Below, one piece after another: positions 57,337 through 64,000 of a DNA stretch of 64,000 nucleotides. The number at the start of each line of letters is the position of its first letter. Position 1 is the stretch's first letter. This DNA is from Falciphora oryzae (taxonomy: Eukaryota; Ascomycota; Sordariomycetes; Magnaporthales; Magnaporthaceae). The notes under the pieces were generated by a model. The model saw only the letters and a program-made list of their open reading frames with translations, had not been told where the DNA came from and ran no database searches. Both the position numbers and the translations under genes were made by a program. The stretch spans positions 1,190,832-1,254,831 of the forward strand of contig JNVV01000004.1 in NCBI GenBank assembly GCA_000733355.1, in the 5' to 3' direction.

Positions 57337-57879
57337 TTAAACGCATTTGCGAGGGGCCACGGCCAGGTTGTGTTTGGTAAGGCGGCGAAGCACTTCCTTT
57401 ACTAAACTATCGTATTGTTCCTTGGTTTTTGCGTATATTAGGAGGTTATTTAAATACACGAGGAGCCCGGCATCGATAAGGTCCATAAAGATATGGTTTA
57501 TTATGCTTTGGAAGGTGGCGGGGGCGTTGATAAGGCCTATAGGCATAACCGTGAACTCGAAAACGCCGTATTTGCAGCGGAAGGCCGTAAGCCATTCGTG
57601 CCCTTTTTTTATCCGAATTAGGTTAAACCTAGTTTTAAGGTCGATTTTCGTTTTCCATTTGGCATTCCGAAGTCGATTTTGGAGCTCCGTAATAAGCGGG
57701 ATAGGGCACCGAATCGGAATCGTTTTGGCGTTTACGTCCTTGTAGTTGACCACTACCCTTAAGGGATCGAGGGGGTCTTTCTTTTTTGCGAACATAAGGG
57801 GCGAACTGTTGGCAGTTTTGCATGGCCTGGCCCGACCGATTCGTACCTGCTTTTCCAGCCACGGCTTTAGGACATCCAA
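57337..57879 (-). pseudogene. Reverse transcriptase domain remnant
   Basis: The frame is open for 180 codons and has the RT blocks SSPLMFAKKKD, RVVVNYKDVNAKT, KIDLKTRFNLIRI (first catalytic Asp kept), FTVMPIGLINAPATFQ and VYLNNLLIYAK. The active-site YLDD reads YLNN (57445-57456), both changes being G to A on the coding strand. Catalysis would be lost. Confidence 0.92.
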
Positions 57880-58278
57880 TTCCTTTTAGCTCATTGGGTA
57901 CAAGGGGCTATGGGTTAATTGAGCTCCTTCTTTAAGGTGAATTTCGTGGTCCCAGGGCTGATGATCGGGAAAACGGGTGGCAGCCGCTTCCGTCATAATA
58001 GGGAGAAATTCCCTAAACTCCTGTGGCACCGATTCGAGGCCGTCCGAATTTGCTTTATTTACTTCCTTAAAGGAAGGAATACCGTGCCCGTATTTAATAA
58101 CGGCAATGATCGCGGGTTCGACTGTTTTTATGTTCTCCCGAAGGCGTAAGCCTTTAGGCGGCCGTAAATCCTGTAGCTTTCGGGCCCGGGGCTTGTTGCA
58201 TTTCCGGCATTTGTCCGAATCTATCCGGATATCCCGAAGGTCGCGATTTAGTAACCCCAGCGGTGGGTGTTGCCTTTG

Positions 58279-58545
58279 CTATGCGAAGGGCAGGATAATA
58301 TCGCAATCTGGATCCGTAGGACTAACTTCAAACGTTTCCGTAAAATAGTGCGTTTTGTGCCGGAGGGTAACGTCGACAACTAGTTGCTTTCCGGCCTCTG
58401 GTTCGATTTTCCCTGAAAAGGAGGTCATTACGCGAAGGATAGCTCTGTTAACCAAGTGACCCGGGAGTTGCTTCGCTATTTTGTTTGATATAACCTTCGT
58501 ATCGCTGCTTCCGTTTAAAAGGACCCGGACAGGTATCTCCTTCAA
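58279..58545 (-). pseudogene. Retroviral-type aspartic protease remnant
   Basis: Contains VRVLLNGSSDTKVIS where (I/L)DSGSS-type sequence is expected, so the catalytic Asp reads Asn. DCDIILPFA lies near the end, resembling the DIILG(M)PF segment of gypsy proteases. Confidence 0.75.
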
Positions 58546-58842
58546 TCCCCTCGCCCGTATGTATATGCGAAGGATTGGCTTTGCGAGTTCCCTATCCGTT
58601 AAGGGCCTTCGTGCAGCAGCGACGGTCGATGGTTGTCAACAGTCATCGTCCGATTCCGAATTTGATAGTTTAAAGATTCGTGGTTCGCTCGGGGCTTTTG
58701 AGGTGAGGCCAGCGATTTTAGCCTTTTTGGCCTGTGGCTGTTCCTCCTATTCGTCCGTTGCAGGGCGTTTAAGGATGGATTTGGCACCGGCCGTTTTTGC
58801 TGGTGTAGGAGGGAGTTCTTTGCCGTTGGTGTCCTTTTTGGC

Positions 58843-58893
58843 GTAGCATTTTAACGTATGGTGCCCTTTTTTTCCGCAGCGCTAGCAGTCGGC
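58843..58893 (-). pseudogene. Gag CCHC zinc knuckle with internal stop
   Basis: Reads C-stop-R-C-GKKGHHTLKC, spacing C-X2-C-X4-H-X4-C. The stop is a TAG (58882-58884) where Trp (TGG) is usual, a G-to-A change on the coding strand. Confidence 0.8.
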
Positions 58894-59706
58894 TTTAGCC
58901 AACTTTCGTGCGTCGATATCGCGTTGTTCGATTCCTTCGAGTGCCAATTTGGTGGTAGTCCAAATGTTGTTCTTTTTATCGGCGGCCTTTTTATCGTTGG
59001 CCTTCTTTCCGGAACGGGAGTTTGAGGATGGACTTGGGTTCCTGTCTTTGGAGCTTTTGCCGCGGCAACGGCCCGCGTTCGAGCGCTCCTGATTCGAAGC
59101 GGGCTCGTCTTTTCCCTTTTCCTTTTAGCCTGTTCCTTGCATCAAAGCTTTAATAAAGGCTTTATCCGCGAGCTTTTGCTCGTAAGTGATTCCTGCTTCC
59201 TGGAAGGCTTCGAGGAATTCGGCGTCGTTTGTAAGAATTCGACCTTTATTGGTATATACTAAATCGGCGATACCTTCGGGTAGCGAAGATCGGACGAAAT
59301 CCCGGAAGGTCGTACCAGTCCATCGGGTAGTAATATTGTACTGCCCTAGCTCCGTTAAATAGCTGACGATATCGCCGTTGTACTTTAAAGACCGGAGCTT
59401 TTTAACATCGGTTTGTTTTTCGTTAGGGTCTTTATAGTGCTTTTTTAGCGACGAAGCGTATCCTTTCCAGGAATTTTGGACGTTTATGGATTCCAGTAAA
59501 CGTGCTTTAGCTACGTGCCATTGGAGGGCGGTTCCTTTTAGGAGGGACCCGACCTAAGTAATGCGGTGCGGGTTACCCGTAAAACTTTAGGGGCAGGCGT
59601 TCATATAAGCTTGTACCACGAACCACTAGTTTTTAAATTTGGTGCGATCCCTTTCGAAAACGCTAGGGGTTTTAAGTTGTACAGGGTTGATTATAAAAAC
59701 CGTGCT

Positions 59707-61320
59707 TTAGGGAATTCCCTTAGGGGGTTGCGAAGCCTTATCGCCTAGCGGAAAGGGTGATCGGAATAGCCGTGGCCTTTGGTTAGGAGGTTTCGGTAGC
59801 AGGTTATTATTACTATCATCCGAAAAGTCCGAAGAGTCCGAAGAGTCCGGATTACCGGCGGGTTGTTTTTGTGTCCGTCCCGGCGTAATGCTTATGCGGG
59901 CCTGGTTTGTTCGGGTTTGTAAATCCTTTAGGGTCCGTTCCATTTGTGCAGCTAGCAAGCCGGCGTTCGATCCGACGATCCGTTCCCGCGCTATCGAGCT
60001 TGTTTGTTTAAAAGCGGAAGGCGGAAATATATCGGTATCAACTTTGGCCTTATTTTCCTTAGTAGGAACGGGTACGTCTTAGGGAGAGCTTCGGTTTGAT
60101 CCGGGTTGTTGAGACGATCGTTGCAAGGCCGAAAGTACGGTAGCTGATTTAGGCCGCTTTCTTTGTGCTGCAAGCCGCCGGCTTTCCCGTACGGCGTTTT
60201 TAATAAGCTGGTGAGTTTGGGCCAGTATGCGTCGTTTGGTTTCGGTAAGGGCTTCGGGCGAAACATGTTCCTTGGTTAGGAGATCTTGGATCTGGGCATC
60301 TTTATCGACGGCCTAATTGGAAATTCCTTTTTCGAAGGTGGAAAGTCGTGCTTGTAGGTTTTGCAAGTGGTTTTGTTGGGCCCGAGTAACGTCCCGAAGC
60401 TGAATTAGGGCCTCCGAACGGGTTTGTTGCTTTTCGGCTAAAGTGGCGACCGTAGCCTAGATTTGTTGTGCAAATGCTTGGCTTTTTCCGATAATTCGTT
60501 GCCGGAATGCCTTTTGTTGCTCGGTAGAAGCGATTAGGCTTTTTTTACATAAGGAGACGATGGTATTGTACGCGTGGGTGATGTGGTCGTAATGGGTCTT
60601 GATTTCGCGGATTTGTTCCCGATCGGCGAGGATTTTCTGGCTTACATTTCGGGATAGGGCCGAAATTGCTTCGTGCGTATTGATGAATTTCCGCTGGATT
60701 TTAGTCATCCAGCCCGGGGGATCTTGAAGGCGTCCTACGGATATAAGGGCTTGTTGTTCGAGGGCTATGCTGAAAGGGGGTGCCGAATACAGGATAAGTG
60801 CCCTTTGATCGTCGAGCATAGGTGTATTTTGACGTTCTCTCGGTGCAGACCGGGAGGGGCCTTCGGGGGCTTTTCCGGCCGCTTTTTCAAATTGGGCCGG
60901 CATGGTATCGGCAAGCATACCGGAATCGCTAGGCAAAAAAGGGGATTCTATAGCCGGCATGCTAAAGTCGCTTGGTAGGGAAGGAGATGTCGTTGCAGAC
61001 GAGATGAGGGGGTCCGGTTCCTTGTATTCCTGGGCAGAGTAGAATCCTAAGGGTACAAGGGAGATCCTCCGGCCTTTTTTGGAGTCCCGTGGTTTCTCCA
61101 GGGCGACTGAGAGGGTGAAACGACCCTCTTGTATATTCTTCTCGCTTTTACCCGTTTGAGAACACCGGTGACAGTTAAAATGTTTGTGGTGTGGCCCCAG
61201 GGTTTTATTCGCTAAAGAAGGTAATAGTTGGGGCTTAGGGGTGCCGACTGATAGGGCCTCTCCAGAGCTTAGGAGGAAAGATAGTGAGGCTTCCGTTAGG
61301 GGGCAGAGCGTAGAAAGATT
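59707..61320 (-). pseudogene. Gag region, copy A
   Basis: Begins next to LTR 2 with a GPHHKHFNCHRC motif, then ALILYSAPPFSIAL, DPPGWMTKIQRKFINTHEAI, a helical coiled-coil-like part (SKILAD, THYDHITHAYNTIVSL) and a Ser/Asp-rich end near 59710. Several stops interrupt it. It corresponds segment by segment to copy B. Confidence 0.75.
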
Positions 61321-61323
61321 ATT

Positions 61324-61608
61324 TGTAACAAGGGGTTAAAGACGGCTTGGAGAAGGATCTCTATATTGCAGATAATCTTTTTATGGGCTTAAGAGATGCT
61401 TGAAGAAGAAGGAATCTTTTATGGAGGATATAGGAGATGGCAGGGTTTATATAAACCACCCTGTGATCCGTGCGAAGTATTAAATACATGATTCACACTG
61501 CCCCTCCGGCTTTCGGCCTTTGGGCCTCGGGGCCGTTGGGCACCTATACCGGTTCCCGGACCTTCTGTGGGGCCGATTAGGTGAGTCCACAGGTTCTTCC
61601 GTGTGACA
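61324..61608 (-). repeat. LTR 2 (middle, divergent), 285 bp
   Basis: Shares both ends and the CAGGGTTTATATA patch with LTRs 1 and 3, but differs much more in the second half, including short indels. It directly precedes gag copy A in the coding direction, as a 5' LTR should. Confidence 0.88.
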
Positions 61609-61794
61609 CGGAGGCAATAGCCCGAACTTGTTGCCGTTAAAGGTTATCGGACGATAGGGGGTCCTAAAAGCCCTGGCGTAATGATGCCGACGTTTTAAGC
61701 GCCGATTAAAGCAGCGGTTTTTCCGTAAAAAGGACGGGTTCTTCCCTTTCTAAAGTGCTTTGACGTGAGCCCGGTGGAAGGGACGACCTTTGGA

Positions 61795-63007
61795 GGGCCG
61801 AAAGTACCGTAGCTGATTTAGGCCGCTTTTTTTGTGCCGCAAGTCGCCGGCTTTCTCGTACGGCATTTTTAACGAGTTGATGCGTTTGGGCTAGTATGCG
61901 TTGTTCGGTATTAGTAAGGGCTTCGGGCGAAATATGCTTTTTAGTTAGGAGATCCTGGATTTGGGCATCCTTATTGACGGCCTAGTTAGTAACTTCTTCT
62001 TTAAAGGTGGAAAGTTGGGCCTGTAGGTCCTGAAGGTGTTGTTGCTGTGCCCGAGTAACGTCCCGAAGCTGAACTAGGGCTTCCGAACGGGTTCGTTATT
62101 CTCCGGCCAAAGTGGCGACCGTGGCCCAAACTTGTTGTGCGAATGCCTGGCTTTCGCTGATAATTCGTTGCCGGAATGCCTTTTGTTAGTCGGCGGAAGC
62201 GATTAGGCTTTTTTTATATAAAGAGACGACGGTATTGTACGCGTGGGTGATGCGGTCGTAATAGGTCCTAATCTCGCGGACTTGTTCCCAATCGGCTAGG
62301 ATTTCCCGGCTTACATTTCGGGATAGGGCCGAAATTGCTTCGTGCGTACTGATAAATTTCTGCTGGATTTCGGTCATCCAGCCCGGGGGATCCGGAAAGC
62401 GCTTTACGGATATAAGGCTTTGTTGTTTGAAGGCTACGCTAAAAGGGGGTGCTGAATAAAGGATAAGTGCCCCTTTTACGTCAAGCATCGGGGTATCCTG
62501 ACGTTCTTTTGGCGTGGGTTGCCGAAACGGGGCTTCCGGGGCTTTTCCGGCCGCTTTCGCCGACTGGATTGGCATAGCGTCGACGGGTTCTAGGGATTCC
62601 AGTGGTCCCAAAGGTGAGACAAAAACCGTCGATTCAGCCGCTTCCACGGAGGGCATGCCGAAGTCACTTGGTAGCGAGGGTAACGTTATTGCAAACGAAA
62701 TAAAGGGGTCCGGTTCCCTATATTCCTGGGCGGCGTAAAATCCCAAAAGTACAAGGGAGAATTTCCGGTTTCTTTTGGAATCCCGTGATTTCGCCAGGGC
62801 GATTGAGAGGGTGAAACGACCCTCTTGTATATTCTTTTCGCTTTCACCCGTTCGAAAACACCGGTAACAGTCAAAATGTTTATGGTGTGGCCCCAGGGTT
62901 TTATTCGCTAAAGAAGGCAACAGTTGGGGCTTGGGGGTGCCGACTAACAGGACCTCTCCAAAGCTTAAGAGGAAAGATAGTAAGGCTTCCGTCAGGGGGC
63001 AGAGCAA
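61795..63007 (-). pseudogene. Gag region, copy B
   Basis: Corresponds to copy A (roughly 60120-61320). The first 273 codons (63007-62186) are still open and read GPHHKHFDCYRC, SLVLLGFYAAQEYREPD, APPFSVAFKQQSL and STHEAISALSRNVS. Homology ends near 61795. The 186 bp between there and LTR 2 match nothing I can place, and the pol genes are absent. Confidence 0.75.
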
Positions 63008-63019
63008 AGAAAGATTATT

Positions 63020-63314
63020 TGTAACAAGGGGTCAAAGACGGCTTGGAGAAAGAATCTCTAGATTGCAGATAATCTTTCTATAGGCTCAAGAGATGCTTGA
63101 GGAGGAAGGAATCTTTCGTGAAGGACATAGGAGATGGCAGGGTTTATATAGACCCTTTGTGATCCGTGCGAAGTATCGAGTACATAATTCACACTGCCTT
63201 CCGACCTTCACCGCTTGGCCTTAGGGCCGTTGACCGCTTATGCGGGTTTTCGACCCTCCGTAAGGCCGACTCGTGATGCCGACTAGTTAGGTCCACGGGT
63301 TCTTCCGTGTGACA
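63020..63314 (-). repeat. LTR 3 (right, 5' LTR), 295 bp
   Basis: Same length as LTR 1 and about 95% identical to it by eye. The flank to its right is TGAAC, not a match to the ATCAA left of LTR 1. Confidence 0.9.
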
Positions 63315-63784
63315 TGAACCGTGTTTGGGTTTTCGCGGAAAGTTTCGATCCGTTCGGTGAAGGAATAAACGTTTGTAAAGATTGTTAGTTTAGAGTTGAA
63401 TAGGATGCTTTGGTTGTTAAGGTCCTTTTGGTAGGGATCGAAAACTCCGATTATCTTTCGCTTAAGGAGGAAGCGATTTCCGTTAGGGCGAATAAAGACG
63501 TGGGTGTTGACCGTTTGCTGCTTGTAGTTACGGGTGGCGCGGTTTTCCATGTCCTTTCGAGCGTCCCGATCCCGATTTCGATTTCGGTCCTTCCTATTTT
63601 TTGGCAAAGGGACGTAAGGGTTGCTTTTATTCCGAGCTGGGTCCTGGATAGGAGTGTTGATGGGAGTAGACCGGAGAGGACGAGGGTTTGCTAGTGGGCG
63701 AAGCGGAGGTTCCTTTAGTTTTCGGTCGAGAGGGGCTCTTCCGTTATTGTCGTCGTTGGAGGAGAGAGAGAGAGAGAGAGAGAG

Positions 63785-63827
63785 TATATTTAACGTCATT
63801 ATATCGGGATCTACCAGTCCCTGCCTC
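63785..63827. repeat. 43 bp repeat, copy 2 (next to GA tract)
   Basis: The second copy of the repeat at 51610-51652, in the same orientation, again preceded by a GA tract. Sequence on its right side differs from copy 1. Confidence 0.8.
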
Positions 63828-63976
63828 CTAAGGGGCATATGACGTGCTAGCGCTACCTAAGCTTAACACTAGGCTACATGTAGCTATTAAGGCGGCTAGC
63901 AGATTAAACCCGAAGGCACACGGAAGTCGGGCCGCATTCCGGCGCTCCTTGCTAGTGAGCGGGCGATCGGCGGTAG

Positions 63977-63994
63977 GGCGTATATATATACGCC
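63977..63994. repeat. Perfect 18 bp palindrome
   Basis: GGCG, ten alternating TA bases, CGCC. It could form a cruciform or hairpin; function unknown. Confidence 0.85.
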
Positions 63995-64000
63995 GGGGCG

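Larger units (their letters stand above)
54631..63314 (-). mobile_element. Ty3/gypsy chromovirus, degenerate and composite, read on the minus strand
   Basis: Outer LTRs (54631-54925 and 63020-63314) frame an internal region. In coding order (right to left) it holds gag copy B, a third and divergent LTR (61324-61608), gag copy A, a CCHC knuckle, protease, reverse transcriptase, RNase H, integrase and a chromodomain-like tail. The order protease-RT-RNase H-integrase defines Ty3/gypsy, and the chromodomain-like end places it with chromoviruses. A polypurine tract lies directly before the left (3') LTR. All pol frames carry stops, and the catalytic Asp residues of protease, RT, RNase H and integrase read as Asn. 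The element is dead unless supplied in trans. The arrangement suggests two related elements joined by recombination or nesting. Confidence 0.88.
63315..64000. other. Repeat-derived sequence at the right edge
   Basis: A minus-strand frame (63842-63287) is rich in Arg, Asn and Pro and runs into LTR 3. It resembles a disordered retroelement Gag tail but matches no family I can name. A (GA)n tract lies at 63761-63784. No gene is called; the transposon island continues beyond the window. Confidence 0.45.

Overview
The window looks like a chromosome segment of a filamentous ascomycete (Pezizomycotina, probably Sordariomycetes; this placement is inference). Protein-coding genes are split by short introns (58-190 bp, GT-AG with one GC-AG). 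Coding sequence is GC-rich, and several families are fungal: a Thr-rich apple-like surface protein, a YOX1-type homeodomain factor, a small DUF7727-type membrane protein and a fungal-type AAA+ ATPase. There is no operon structure. Genes are well spaced, with long pyrimidine-rich or homopolymer-rich intergenic stretches. All start codons given here are ATG. Exon borders were read by eye from reading frame, splice consensus and protein-family conservation.

From 1 to about 50.3 kb the window is a housekeeping block: partial mucin/apple-like protein (1-1317, +), PP2A activator PTPA/RRD2 (1748-3118, -), exosome subunit RRP46 (3539-4607, +), NAD kinase (9169-11086, +), AAA+ ATPase with an assembly gap (12873-15413, -), homeodomain factor (16880-19198, -), Ran GTPase (21754-22828, -), proteasome chaperone Nas2/PSMD9 (24107-25094, -), Dbl-type RhoGEF (26549-30002, +), an 8 kb gene-poor stretch, a small membrane protein (38043-38632, +), Rtc3/SBDS-N protein (42042-42571, -), an unknown conserved protein (43481-44315, -), an OPA3-like protein (44980-45715, -) and polo kinase (47235-50336, +). 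Three gene pairs are divergent and may share promoters: PTPA/RRP46, Nas2/RhoGEF and OPA3-like/polo kinase.

From about 51.2 kb to the end the character changes to a decayed, AT-richer transposon island. It holds a broken pogo/Fot1-type transposase, a frameshifted accessory gene of unknown function, and the 3' half of an S8 (subtilisin-like) protease gene. These are followed by a Ty3/gypsy chromovirus (54631-63314, read on the - strand) with three LTRs and two gag copies. The element's protease, reverse transcriptase, RNase H and integrase lines are all interrupted, and key Asp codons read as Asn. The two outer LTRs differ almost only by transitions, the pattern expected from repeat-induced point mutation. 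The island continues past the right edge.

The genes work in separate pathways: phosphatase folding, RNA decay, NADP supply, nuclear transport, proteasome assembly, Rho signalling, mitosis and mitochondrial shape. No multigene system is visible in the housekeeping part. The most unusual part is the transposon island, with its chimeric LTR element and two damaged accessory genes.
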